Of a DNA stretch of 64,000 nt, positions 11,506 through 23,700 are shown in pieces (the stretch's first letter is position 1; every line of letters starts with the position of its first letter). The notes beneath the pieces are model-generated. The model made no database searches, was not told the origin of the DNA, and saw only the letters and a list, made by a program, of their open reading frames with translations. The position numbers and the translations under genes were made by a program. Source of the DNA: Poecilobothrus nobilitatus (Eukaryota; Arthropoda; Insecta; Diptera; Dolichopodidae); contig OX352772.1 of assembly GCA_947095535.1 (NCBI GenBank), positions 96,453,207 through 96,517,206 of the forward strand, given 5' to 3'.

Positions 11506-13191
11506 ATGGAGAAAAAATCCAAGAAGATTATGGGCACGGACCTCCTTTGTTTTATACAGGAGTATAAAATGAGAGAGTGTCTGTGGAATGTAAGAGACCC
11601 ATCTTACAAAAATATCATAATGAAGTCGAAAAATTATGAGGAGATGGCCACAATTTTTGGGATAGAGGAGTCCCACGTGCGGAAAAAAATCAATCAACTC
11701 CGCACTAATTATTGGAATGAGGAAAAGAGGGTAAATAATTGGTAATTAAAAATTAAATTTAAACTACATAAATTTTTATTTTAGCCAAAAGATTCGAAAA
11801 AAAGCGGCGCAGGGGTAGATGAAATCTACATCCCTAAAACCTACTGGCACAGCCAGTTGGATTTTATTAAACAAGTAAGCACGCCACGGACTACGAAATG
11901 AAGCGTAAGTTTCTTATTTTTATTACATCTTTTTATAATATTTTATTCTTAAGCTATCTTGTTCTCTTTAAAAAAGTATATAGTTATTTGTGTCTTTTTT
12001 AATATATTTTCAAACTTTACTTAAGCTATCTTGTTCTCTTTCAAAAAGCGTATAGTTATTTGTGTCTTTTTTAATATATTTTCAAACTTACATCATCAAT
12101 TTACGATATAATATTCAGCTCCATACACGAGATTTGTTATATACAATTAATGGTTTGTTGACTCTATTTTTTTATTAGCATAATTATCTAAATATTAAGT
12201 CAAATTAATAAATTATTTGTATGAATAATAGGTAATTAATTTTAGTTATTATATAAATTAAATAAATAAATAAAAAATATTTCTTCATATAATTATGATT
12301 TCAAAACAATTTATTTTAATGATTTAGTTTATAATAATATGTATTTACACTATTTACAAATTTTTCAAAATGATAAAAATAAAAAATTCAATTTATCGGT
12401 TTATCGAATAAAGTTAATAAATTAAATTAGTAATTAAAGAATAATTGTAATTAATATAATTATAATTAAAAAGAAATAATGAAATTTAAGAAAGTTAATT
12501 AAAGAATTTTCCACCGAAAATTTACTGCACCTTCGTTGATAAAATAATTCACGAATTCATCACGAATATCAAATGATGTTTGTGAGCTGTGATTACTAGC
12601 TCGAGAAATGATATTCGGTTGATATTTAAGTTGCTTTCTTTTAATTTTTGTAAAGTGAGCAGTTTTTGAAAACTCCTCCATCTGAGATCCTTCCTTGACA
12701 TCCCACATCCACATATAAAAAGTTTCCTCTAGCATCTACTACTGCTAAATGAACAATACTGAATCTCCCTTTATAATTGTAAATGTAAGATCCAGTATTT
12801 GCCGGACTTTCTATTTGGAAGTGTTTCCCATCAATAGCACCAATAATGTTTGGAAAGTTCACAATTTCTTCAAATTCCTTAGCTACAGTTTTCCAATCTT
12901 CTTCGCTTTCAGGAATCTAAAATATTAAATATTTATATAATATATTCATACTAGTTTTTTTTTAGATTGATAAAATAACAACTTTGGAAGAAGACGAGTT
13001 TTGTTCGCCTATTTGCTATAGTCCAGAAAATTTCGAACATATCTTTGAATCGGTAAACCAAATAAATATTGGTACTACATCAATTACAACAGCTACAACT
13101 AGAACTACATCAACAACTACATTATGTGCAACTACGTCAACATCAACAAAATTACATTTTAGTAAAATTGAATTAGAAAAAAAAAATGGAA
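11506..13191 (+). CDS. MADF-domain protein of a PIF/Harbinger element, three candidate exons
   Basis: Exon 1 (11506-11730, ATG at 11506) ends at AGG|GTAAAT. Exon 2 (11785-11874) follows a TTTTAG acceptor and ends before GTAAGC. Both are phase 0, and together they give a MADF fold: hydrophobic LLCFIQEYK, LWNVRDPSYKN, YEEMATIFGI, KKINQLRTNYWNEE, then a Trp-containing YIPKTYWHSQLDFI. MADF is a Myb-like DNA-binding domain; PIF/Harbinger elements carry such a partner that helps the transposase find its DNA. A possible exon 3 (12966-13191) is in phase and encodes an acidic then Thr-rich tail, ending at A|GTATGT; later exons are not seen. Exon 3 assignment is inference. Confidence 0.6.
11947..12090. 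repeat. Tandem duplication, period 72
   Basis: Two adjacent copies of a 72-base segment that begins CTTAAGCTATCTTGTTCTC and ends TTTTCAAACTT, differing at a few positions. It lies in the presumed second intron of the MADF gene. Confidence 0.8.
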
Positions 13192-14058
13192 GTATGTAAT
13201 TTGTAAATATTTTGTATATTTGTTAATATTTTTATTTTTAATTTTTTTGCATTAGTTTTTGTAAATATTTTGAATGAAATGAATTGATTTTTTTGTTAAT
13301 ACTGTTACTTTGAATTTTATTTAAGTCTTGCTTTTAAATGTTTATTTAGATCTTACAAATATTTTTTATAATTTAAATGTTTTTGTTAATATTTTTATTT
13401 TTAATTTTATGTTTTTCGATTAGTTTTTGTTAATGATTTTGAATTAAATGAATTGATGTTTTTGTTAATACTGTTACTTTTAATTTTATTTAAATCTTAT
13501 TTTTAAATGTTCAGCCTGTAAATTATTATAAATAGCCTCTAAAACTTCTGGGATGAAAATCGAAATGGTTGACCTGGATACCCTAGTCAAAAATTCTAGA
13601 CTTTTCTGCGAGCAACCACTCGCTATGTACCCCAGGGTTGTAGCAAGCCTCACCTTACTTGAAATTGTTTCCCTCATTTGCATATTCTTTTTTTCAATCA
13701 TTGTGCGTATCTAAAAGTTGTAAAAGGAATGTATAAGTTTAAAAAGTTAACTTGAATTTTTTTATATATGTATACTCTACCTTGGAGTGAAGAATTTCAA
13801 AAACATCTATGTTAAACGGCAAATGACGGCAAAAATTTTTGAAATTGCCACCGCCATCACTTAATAAATGTGATATTAATTTCGTTTCCAAATCAAAGTA
13901 CGGCCTTTGTTGAAGAGATGGTTTCATCCATATTCTTCTATTATTTTTGATCTTGGCAACCACTTGGGTTTGTGCTAGTTCGTCCAGTTCTTCTTCCACG
14001 AGGAGGAGCAAGGCGCGAGCTAAACCTAGACGAACATCTTTATTAATTCAATTTATTA
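12499..14058 (-). pseudogene. PIF/Harbinger (HARBI1-type) transposase, three exons, deleted core
   Basis: Exon 1 (about 14043-13781) carries RRIWMKPSLQQR and an FKNFCRHLPFNIDVFEILHSK segment, ending AAG|GTAGAG. Exon 2 (13710 to about 13510) has MRETISSKVRLATTLGYIASG and a helix-turn-helix-like stretch. Exon 3 (12916-12499) contains IGAIDGKH (first catalytic Asp), NYKGRFSIVHLAVVDA and GRISDGGVF (second Asp). After that the sequence jumps to the C-terminal tail (RDEFVNYF), so the third acidic residue is lost by deletion and there is a frameshift near 12690. No ATG is visible in frame for exon 1; the gene is cut at 14059 by a Helitron. Family role: cut-and-paste at TWA sites. Confidence 0.8.
13219..13511. 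repeat. Diverged direct duplication, period about 165
   Basis: Two T-rich copies (about 13219-13345 and 13385-13511) share GTTAATATTTTTATTTTTAA, a GAAATGAATTGAT-like word and GTTAATACTGTTACTTT. The second copy overlaps the 3' end of transposase exon 2 on the other strand, so the duplication may have damaged the splice donor there. Confidence 0.6.
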
Positions 14059-16193
14059 CTAGAAAATCCCCTGTGCAATTGCACAATTTCTATAGATTCA
14101 AAAACATTTACGTTATCATACTGATTCCCTTACTACCTGTATTAAGGGAGGGATTATTACATGTATTTTTTTAGCTTAGGTATATTAAGTACCTAACTAA
14201 AATAACTTATGGATTTTTAATTTAATTAGAATTTTTTATTTATACCCTAAATAAGTCGGTTGCATCGACTTACTGTTACTTTTACTTGTTTTTTTTTTGC
14301 TTGAAAAAAATTTGCTGAATTTATTTTATTTAAATGTACTTTGGAAGAGGTCTTTGGTATATTTAATAAAAGATTCATGTCTCTGATAATGAAATTTTAT
14401 AAATTTTCGGGGGCTTTTTTTTGTGACGGTCGTTTTCGACAGCTTTTTAATTCAATGGTCTAATAATAAATTAGTACAAAATTATGAATCTATTGTGAGA
14501 GAAGGCTTCTAAAATGATATTTTCTATGTTATTTTTTCTTTTTTTTTAAGAAAAATATCCATTTCTATAATATTTAGTAGGTTTCTGATTTCTGTTATAA
14601 AATATAATTAGCTAAGTCTGCCGAATTTTATAATAATAAAAAAATTCGAATATTTTATGTTGTATCAAAAATGCAGCTTAAAAAATCAAAATTCCTACCT
14701 AAATAAACAAAACTACTTTAAAGACTGCTGCGAAGCTTTTACCAGCTTTTATAATAGTGAAAACAAAATCAAGAATAAAATCGGCCTATTATTTGTTTCT
14801 TATAAATATAAGGCTTACTATAAACTTTGCTCTTTTCACTTTCAAGTCTTTTAATTTTATTAAGAGTATTTTTATTTTTTTCAAAACAAAGAATCATTTG
14901 AAAACTGCCAACAGGAGATTAATAATTTATTTTTAATTTACCGCTGCGACCAGTTCATAATGGATATGGCAGTCAAATTTAAAAATTAAAAATTTGCTTT
15001 AAATTTTGTGTCGAAAGTACTGTTTTAAAAGTAAAAGTTTGTGTCTCTGATAAGACTTCTAGTCGAAGATTTGTGTCTCTGATAATAAAATTTTAAATTA
15101 TTAAATAAATATACAGAAATATCATCATTGCCAGTTTAGTTTATATTCAGTGTGAGTGGTTTATTATAGATCTGGCCAACATCTTGTGTGTATAATATTG
15201 TGTATATTATCAGAAATTCAATCATTAACTCCTGGTATTATATTATCTGATCTGATTAATTAATCTTATTTTTTTCCATGGCTAACAATATTATTAATGG
15301 TCTAATAATAAATTAGTACAAAATTATGAATATTTTGTGAGAGAAGGCTTCTAAAATGATATTTTCTATGTTAGTTTTTTTTTTTTAAGAAAAATATCCA
15401 TTTCTATAATATTTGGTAAGTTCCAGACTTCTGTTATGAAATATTATTATTTAAGTCTGCCGAATTTTATATTAATAAAAAAATTTCGAATATTTTATGT
15501 TATGTTTTATATTAAAAATCTAAATTTCAACCTAAATAAACAAAACTATTTTAAAGTCTGTTACGAAGTTTTTACCAGCTTTTATACTAATGAAAACAAA
15601 ATCAAGAATAAAATCGGCCTATTATTTTTTTCTTATAAATATGAGACTTACTATCTTTGCTCTTTTCACTTTCAGGCGTTTTAATTTTATTAAGAGTACC
15701 TATTTTTATTTCTTTTTTTTTCAAAACAAAGATTGAAAACGCCAACAGAAGATTAATAATTTATTTTTAATTTACCGCTGCGACCAGTTCATAATGGATG
15801 TGGCGGTCAAATTTAAAAATTAAAAATTTGCTGAATTTATTTTTATTGAAAATGTGTTTTTTTAAGTATGTACTTCTCCTTTTTTGACTGTACTAACTTT
15901 TAATGAACGGTTTGTGTCTCTGATAATACTTCTAGTGGAAAATTTGGTCTCTGGTAATAATATTTACTAAATTTATTTATATTTTTAATTAACGGTTTGT
16001 GTCTCTTGATAATACTTTGAGTCAAAGATTTATGTCTCTGGTAATAAAATTTTAAATTATTAAATACATATACAGAAATATCATCATTGCCAGTTTAGTT
16101 TACATTCAGTGTGAGTGTTTTATTATAGACATAAAATATATTTTTTTACATGTTGGCAAGGTCTCGCCAACATCTTGTGTATTATATTATAGA
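14059..16193 (-). mobile_element. Helitron, copy 1 (2.1 kb, non-autonomous)
   Basis: On the minus strand it begins A|TCTATAATATAATACACA (16193) and ends with a TGTGCAATTGCACA hairpin, nine bases, then CTAG|T (14059-14062). TC at the 5' end, a 3' hairpin before CTRR, and insertion between A and T without target duplication are Helitron hallmarks. The interior is an imperfect tandem duplication of about 840 bp (from about 14455 and 15294, both starting AATGGTCTAATAATAAATTAG). Short open frames of 65 and 82 codons occur at 14657 and 15436 in the two halves but have no recognisable domain. No Rep/helicase is present. The 14210-14290 block is shared with the element at 51.9 kb. Confidence 0.75.
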
Positions 16194-17858
16194 TAATTAT
16201 AATTATATATTAACAAAAACTATTATATATTTAAATTACACTTCACAAATTCTATATAAATTAACCAAAAATTATAAACCAAAATTATTATTTAAATTAT
16301 CTTATCTTTATCAGGTTTATCAAAATATTAGGTGCTCTACGAGTTCAACTCTATTCCCAATTAAATGATTCTTCTTCTTTTTAAGTAGAAGAATTTTTGG
16401 GTAGAGTCGCTTTTAGGTGGGTCAACTTCTAATGCCAGTAAAATATTCTGTGATGGTGTGATTGTTAAAATTTTTTTTTAAATAATTCCTTGGCCTTTTC
16501 TTGTTCGATGTGTGTAATTTTTTTTTAATTTTTTTATTTTATATTTGCCATTTTTTAAGTTTAAAATTTTCGACTTTCATGCAATATTTTAATATTAATA
16601 CTATTAAATAGTGGCCCAAGTGACCTGGATCCCCCAAAATAGACTGCAAACCGATAGTCTTTTACCATTAGAATATAAATTTGCCGAAAAAATTAACTTT
16701 TTTGCATTATTTATAAATTCATATGGCGTGTTTGGTTATAATATTATGTATGAAATTTGGACTTAGAAAAAAAATTAAATAAAAGTTAAAGTCAGTTTGA
16801 TCAAAAACTGTTCTATGGCAAATTTATTGCTCTTTACTTGTGATACAATTTTTCCTTAATAATTTTTCTCATAATATTTTTCTGTTACGAAATATTCGTA
16901 AAAAACTTTAAAATGACACTAATAAACTACTACTTCCGGTTCTCCGATTTACTCCAAAGGCTTATCAATCCGAGATATTTACATCAAAACCTTAAATATG
17001 AAATTTCAAAAAATTCCGCAGTCATTTAGGCTGTACATGTGGCCACAAACCCACAAAGTACATGTGGCCACAAACCACAAAACACACCCAAACACACCTA
17101 CACAGAGACAGACATCACGACATTACAGCCTTCTCCACACCGGAGTAGTGCATATTTGCCAAAATCTCGGGTACAAATTTTTAGTAGGAAGACAATACCT
17201 ACCTTATACATAATTGTATGCGGTCGGTAATATATTAGAGCAGAAAGATATTTCTTTTTATTTCATTAAAAAGTTAAGTGACAAAAAAGCAATATTATTT
17301 CTAGATTACCAGACTGGCGTATGCTACGCCGGGTTTATCTAGTATAGTATATTCTGTTTTATATTCTTTATACATACATGATATGATTTATATTATAGGT
17401 ATTTTGGCATAATTATAGTGTTTGTTTTGTTTTCATTCTTCACATAAAACAGCAAAAAAAAAAAAAGACATAATAAAACAAAAAATATGTAGTTCTAACT
17501 TTCTATAAATGAAATTGTATATTCATATTCAAACTACATGTATAGCAATAGCATATATTGTATAGAAACATTATATGTACCTATAGATACCTATAACCTA
17601 ATATGTTATTGCTCATATCAGGGTTTTCCATAGTCCGAGGCTAGGATAATTGCACAAATTTGTACACTTAGAAAAACCATTGATAAAAGCACAAATATGT
17701 TCTTATATGCGTGTTCTTGAAAATTGATTTGTGGTGATTTTAATTGTAAACCTATTAACAATTCGTTACTTAAAATTCAAAAACTAATATTAAAAAATTT
17801 TACAGTACATATACATATGTACATATCTATTGTGTATGTAATTTAAACATATAGTCAA
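16194..17858. other. Gene-free interval containing a Helitron 3' end
   Basis: No protein gene. The segment 16940-17230 is less AT-rich and has a tandem GTACATGTGGCCACAAAC word at about 17033 and 17058. It leads into the plus-strand Helitron terminus at 17316-17342. Beyond it are A-rich tracts (17451-17466). Confidence 0.35.
17316..17342 (+). mobile_element. 3' terminus of a second Helitron family
   Basis: GGCGTATGCTACGCC forms a 6-bp stem with a 3-base loop, followed by eight bases and CTAG at 17339-17342, with T as the next base. This is the Helitron 3' end pattern on the plus strand. The terminus differs from the two other Helitron families in the window. The 5' end was not located; the element presumably covers much of 16.3-17.3 kb. 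Confidence 0.6.
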
Positions 17859-18787
17859 AGGTCTGTCTGTATACTCAAAAACTTTACAAAAAATGTAAAA
17901 CTTTATAAATTTTTAGCCCGAAAACTGTCTGCGTACTGAGAGTGAATATTTCCCTTCTCTGACTAAATTTTTGATCACGTGACACACTTCCTCTATAAAG
18001 TTTTTATAAAGTTTTAGCCAGGAAAATTTTATCGGGCAAAAACTTTATAAATTTATAAAGTTTTAAATGTCAAAAAAATATATTTTAACAGAGTGAGTTT
18101 CATTCTTACGCTGAGTTAAGTTTATGCGTTTTCGTTTATAACACGTATATATTACAAACAAATAATGGAGTATTACAAAAAAATTTATTTTAAGTATAGT
18201 TCAATTGAACGATTTCGTTTACAAGTATTTCAATATGTAAATTTATAATATAAAAATTTGAAATAATAATATAATAATGACACTTCATAAGACTTTGGCA
18301 GTTCAACCTTTGTAACTTTGTAATATTTAAGTTAGCTTTGCTGTCGAAGTGGAACTCTATTCCGGCCATTTTGAAACGAGTAAGAAACGAAACGCACTTT
18401 AGATGTTTTATTATTAAATGTTTAACTAATTTCGGTCTCACTACTACAACTTTCTGATTCTTCTTTTTTCTGAATCACTATCAAGCATTTCCATTAAAAT
18501 TAATTCTTTTTCCATTTTTAATAATAAATAATTTATTTAAAACAATTGAATTTAAAAAAGAATCTGAAAAAAAACTTGTACGTTATTGTTGTCAATTGTA
18601 ATTTCAACTAAACATTATATGTCAATTGCAAGTGTGAAGTGTCAACTGTAACATTTTTAGTCAGTTTTCTGTCTGCGTACTTTCCCTTATAAATGACAAT
18701 AAAATGAGAAAAACGTGAAATTTTACTCTTTCCTCTCAAAAAAAAAATAGTCAGAGAAATTAGTCAGGAAAGTACGCAGACAGACCT
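17859..18787. mobile_element. 929-bp inverted-repeat element with AGGTCTGTCTG ends
   Basis: Terminal inverted repeats AGGTCTGTCTGTATACT (left) and the complement of AGGTCTGTCTGCGTACT (right). Further copies of CTGTCTGCGTACT lie inside at about 17928 and 18670, so the motif occurs four times. The interior contains repeated AAACTTTATAAA-type words and no convincing coding sequence. I see no clear target duplication. Non-autonomous DNA transposon of unknown superfamily. Confidence 0.55.
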
Positions 18788-19085
18788 AATGTTATATAAT
18801 TCTACTGGTTCGTAAAACTTCAAAGGGTTTGTTCGTAAAAATTCAAAGGGTTTGTTCGTAAAATAGATTTTTAAATGTAATTTTTTTTAGTGGATGTGCA
18901 TTTAACAGTTTATTTCTATGGATTATGGCTAATGAGTTAGGTAATTTTTGTGCTTTTATAAGGTTTTACATTTAAACGAGTTGCAAATATCTGAGTAAAA
19001 ATGTTAGAAAATAATGGTCGCGTTCAGAGAAGAATGTGTGACATTTCGTAAATTTTTATTTTATTTAAATCGTATTTTTGTTATA
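18788..19085. other. Left flank of the Polinton
   Basis: No gene. Near its start a 23-base word (TTCAAAGGGTTTGTTCGTAAAA-like) is repeated in tandem at about 18818-18862. Confidence 0.4.
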
Positions 19086-19091
19086 TTTATC
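19086..19091. repeat. Left target-site duplication TTTATC
   Basis: TTTATC lies immediately outside the left inverted repeat and is matched by the same six bases at 33865-33870. A 6-bp duplication is characteristic of Polinton/Maverick integration. Confidence 0.9.
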
Positions 19092-19600
19092 AGTAGTATG
19101 TATATGCCGTTTCAGCGCCAGGAAGAGCTTTTTTAAAGCTTTTATTATGCCGTTTCAGCGCCAGGAGGAGCTTTTATTCAACAGTTCTCCTAAATGTATG
19201 CAATAAAATTGTGATAAGTAAAAAGTTTTATGCTTTTGAGTATTTTAAATTAAGCTTAGCGGTTAGAATATCAGTTATGTTTAAATTTCAAATTAAAACA
19301 GTAATAAGCTAAAGATATAGTGCTTACTGTTCTTAATTAAATATGAAAAGTTTTTAAAGTTTGGTTTGGTTTAAATACAAAGTAAATATTATCAAAGTTT
19401 AAACTTGATTTAATATTTCCGTGAAAATTGAAAAAAAAGTTTTATAAATTAAAATAAAAAATAAATTTAAGCTATTGAGCTGAATATTCCTAATTAGATA
19501 TGAAAAGTTTTTAAAGTTTGGTTTATTTTCAATATTATTAAAGTTTAAACTTGATTTAACATTTCTGTGAAAAATGAAAAAAAAGTTTTGTAAATTAAAA
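19092..19600 (+). repeat. Left terminal inverted repeat of the Polinton
   Basis: Matches the complement of the right end. The outer part contains a 43-bp tandem duplication (19104-19146 and 19147 onward) with the core GCCGTTTCAGCGCCAGGAG, present at both ends. Beyond about 19340 it passes into a tandem array of AT-rich units, where alignment with the right end becomes interrupted. Confidence 0.9.
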
Positions 19601-20600
19601 TAAAAAATAAAATAAGCTTAAGCTATTGAACGGAATATTCTTAATTAGATATGAAAAGTTTATTAAAGTTTAAGCTTGATTTAATATTTACGTGAAAAAT
19701 TAAAAAAAGTTTTATAAAATAAAAAAATAAGCTTAAGCTATTGTGTTGAATATTCTTAATTAGATATGAAAAGATTTTAAAGTTTTGACTTAAATACAAA
19801 GTTAATGTACAAAACTAATATCAATGTTAAAATTCTTCTTCTTCTTCTAAAACCCTTGGTTATGAAACTTAAAACTTGATTTAAAATTGCTGAAATATTT
19901 TTATATGTGGGAAGCTATGAAAAGTTTTTCAAGCTTTTAGTTTGGTTTAAATACAAAGTTATTATAATCAAAACTAATCAAAACTAATCAGTTATTATAA
20001 TTTAAACTTGATTTAATATTAACCTGAAAAATTGAAAAAAAGTTTTAAAAATTTAACCATAAAAAACTTAAGCTATTGTATTGAAAATTCGAAATTAGTT
20101 ATAAAAAGTTTTAAAAGTTTGGTTTATATTCAAAATTATTATTGTCATTAAGTTTAATTTAATAGTTACTTACCTAAAAATTTAAATAGAAAACTTTTTA
20201 TATTTAAAACAATAATAAGCTTAAGAAGTTAAACTGTAGTGCTGAGTATTAAAAAGATAATATGAAAAGTTTTTAAAGTAGGGTTTAAATACAAAACTAT
20301 TATTAGGAAAGTTTAAGCTTGGTTTAAAATTTACTTGAAAAATTAAAGAAAAGTTTTTTAAATTAATAATATTAAGCTTAAGCTATAGTGCTGTTGAAAA
20401 TTTTCAAACAGATTAGAAAAGTTTTCAAAGTTAATATTATTAAAGTTTAGATTTAGATGAATAAATATTTAACTGAAAAGTTAAAAGTTTTTTATGTTTT
20501 CAAATTTTAAAAGTTAAGCTGGTTAAAGTGAAGATATGAAAAGTTTATAAAGTCTTGTTTAAGTAATTATTAAAGTTAAAGCTTTTGGTTTAATATTTAT
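19330..20600. repeat. Left subterminal tandem array, about nine units
   Basis: Nine diverged units of roughly 115-185 bases, each with a TATGAAAAGTTTTTAAAGTTTGG-like word, an AAGTTTAAACTTGATTTAAT word and AAGCTTAAGCTATTG. They start near 19343, 19500, 19650, 19766, 19917, 20103, 20262, 20410 and 20536. Only about three units remain at the right end. No coding sequence. The gap to the polymerase stop at 20753 is AT-rich and otherwise featureless. Confidence 0.8.
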
Positions 20601-20752
20601 CTGAAAAATTAAAAAAAAAAGTTTTTAAAAAATTGAAAGACACTTTTAATGTGTGTATAATATTTTTTTTTTTTAAACATCTTTAAATTGTGATTTTTAT
20701 TATTAATATTAAGCTAACAAAAATTTGATTTTTTTATTTTGTTTTTTTACAA

Positions 20753-23700
20753 CTATTGCTCAATGGCATAATGCCCCCAAGCATATGTTTTTATATTATC
20801 TTCAGTTACATATCTTTTATTATCTAATGAACTTAAAGCTACTTTATTTAAATTTTGTGTATAAATTGTATGTAAATGTGATCTAAATATTTTCATTTGT
20901 TTTAAACAAGTTTCATTTTTTAACAAACAATTTTTATAATTATTTAATTTTAAAGAATTGACAACATATTTCTTTATTCCTTTAGCTTTTTTAATAGTTT
21001 TATTTTCATATGTTTGAAGGAAATACATTTTAGATTTTAATCCAATAAATTCAGAAACAATTTTTCCATTAAATTCATCTTTAAAAAGACCCAGAACTTT
21101 TTTATTCATTAGAGGAAAATTAAATAAATTGTCGGATGGATAATCTGATGTATCAAAACGTTTTGGCATTTCATTAAATATGTCAGCGTAAAAATCATCT
21201 GTCTGTATAGTATAAATAAAACTGTCAGTGTCTGTATAATTTAATAAAGCCTTACTACCATATTTAGGTTTAATATAATCATAATGAAAATCATACATAA
21301 GAATTTTAGATTGTTCGAGTACCGTAAATCCCAAATATATAGGTTTGTCATAATATATATTTGTATGATTAAGCTGAATGGCTATCAAGTTTTCAGTAAA
21401 TCTAGAGTGGCTATGATAATTTGGTTTTGCTATTAGCGCTCGAGCACCTAAATGTCTTCCTTGACTTTCCCAAGACGTAGCTATTTTGACATTTTTTCTT
21501 TTATCTACATTTTCCATTGTTTTACCGAAAACAGCATTATTCATTAATTTAAAGTAATCTTTTTCAAAAACATTTTTAGCCATTGACCTGTGTGCGTTAT
21601 TTAAATCAAAATATTTTTTTAACCAATTGCTTTGTGTGGATTTTAGTACTCTATAAATTTTTTTGAGAATCATGCCGTTTCGAAGACATTGTTTTAAATT
21701 TCGATAATGGATAATATATTTTCGTTTGTTTGTTAAGTCAACTAACAGTTTAGGAATTTTACCTTTCGGTGGAACTTTGTTTTCAGCACAAAAAGAAAAA
21801 TCATTGTGCAAATCATGTAAATGTTGAGGGTAATATAAATCCACTTCTAAAACGTAACCAGTTTGCGAATCATCGGCAACTGAAAGCACATCAATATTTT
21901 CAGGAGTATCAACCCACTGAAAATCTTTATGTGGTAAATATTGTATCATTGCCCACCCATATAAATTGTTAGCATCTTCATATACTATGTATTTAGAAGG
22001 TTCGTTTTTTTTATAAGATTCCCCCATAAATTTATTATTTGCTACTGAATGTCTAAGTGAGCACTGACTAATTCCACCACGTATCCCTTTTTTAAAAAAA
22101 TTATAGATATCAACATCAGTTAACAACTCTAACTTGATATCAGTGTATTTTAACATAGCCGCCCATGACAAACCTGGTGTAGTGTAAAAAATTGCAGGAT
22201 CTAAAGAATGGATTTTGGAGCATATTTTTCGGAAGTTTTCAAAAACATCAGTCAAAATTAGTACATCTGTTTCAAGGTAAAGTTTAAGATAGTCCCATAA
22301 ATTTTGACATTTAAACGTATTTCATACATTAACTGCATGAATGTAGTCTTCATCGGAACATGGTGTGTTTGTCATTTGATTGGTAAAATTGTCTTGTGAC
22401 GGTAAACATGTTTCGTCAAGTCGTTTAATGGAATTTAAATACTCATAGGGAAAAAGCCCATTTCGAGTCATAAGTATAAATTTTTCATTATTATTGAATT
22501 CTTTTTTTATATGAAACAAATCGTTTTCATTTAAATTTTTACACAATGAATCAAGGCTAGAAGCCATAAATCTGAAGCTATCAAGAAAACGTAAATAAAA
22601 TGAATGATTATTATCTATTGTAATTTTTTTAGATAATGAAATATAACGTTCTTTATTCAAAGGAATGACACCAATATGTCCATTCACTTCGTTTAGCTCT
22701 TTAAATAAAAGATGACAATCATAGCCGGAAAAATTGTGAAAGAATATTGGGAAAAAATTTGATCGCCTATACAATAAGTTGCAATAAGAATGAGCAGGAC
22801 CTCTATAATTACCAGTAAAGTGATAATGGTCTCTAATTCTATTATTAAAATCTAAATGCTTACCACATATGTGACACGTTTCTTGAACCAATTGTTGCAG
22901 CTGCTCATCCAGTGTTAGTGGATTCATCGGCTTTGAACTCATAAAGAAGGTTGAATATAATTCACTGCATGTTTCCGTCAATGATTGGATAAATTCGTTA
23001 GCACAGTTAGCTCCAAAAAATTCTTTGAAACAGCTTAGACTATCATCAAAAGAACACTTAATGTAGTAAAAGAAAGCTACTGGAACATGTTGATGAATAT
23101 TTGTTGTTGAAGATATCATGGGATCAGGATTGCATGTTGCAATAGGCTGTAAAATACTCTCAGCATCAGCATAAATAACAAAAGGTGTTTTCAATTGTTG
23201 TTGATAATTCTTAAACTCTAGTGTATTTTTTTCAACAGATGGAAGCTTTGTAACTACTTTATTGCATTCGAGTATGTGTAAGTCACGTTGTTGTAATGTA
23301 TGAAAATGTTGCAAGCACATATTACAAATATAAATTTGATGAGTATTCTTTGTTACAGATCGACTTATCAATCTTGATAAATGTTTTATGTAAACAAAAT
23401 GAAATTTTTCATCCCTTTCCAAAAGCAATAAATTGACATGAAACTTTTTTTCACATTATGTCAAATAAAATGGCCCTACAACCTCATATTTCTTATTAAT
23501 GACTTCCAGTCCAAACAAATTTATGCTTATGTCATTATTAAGTTCTTCGAATAAATTTAATTCAGATAATTTAGCTTGAAATTGCATATTACCAAAATTA
23601 AGTTGTAAAACATCGCCAAACTCAAGCTTGACTATGGGTTGAGAAATGTCACTAATTTTGTATGAAGATGTTCGTTTTGCATGTTCAGCACAAGTTTGTA

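Noticed and set aside
14657..15684. Two paralogous small proteins in the Helitron (also at 35271 and 36051)
   Set aside because: They come from the tandem duplication of the element, are AT-driven, and have no domain. Similarity follows from the repeat, not from protein selection I can show.
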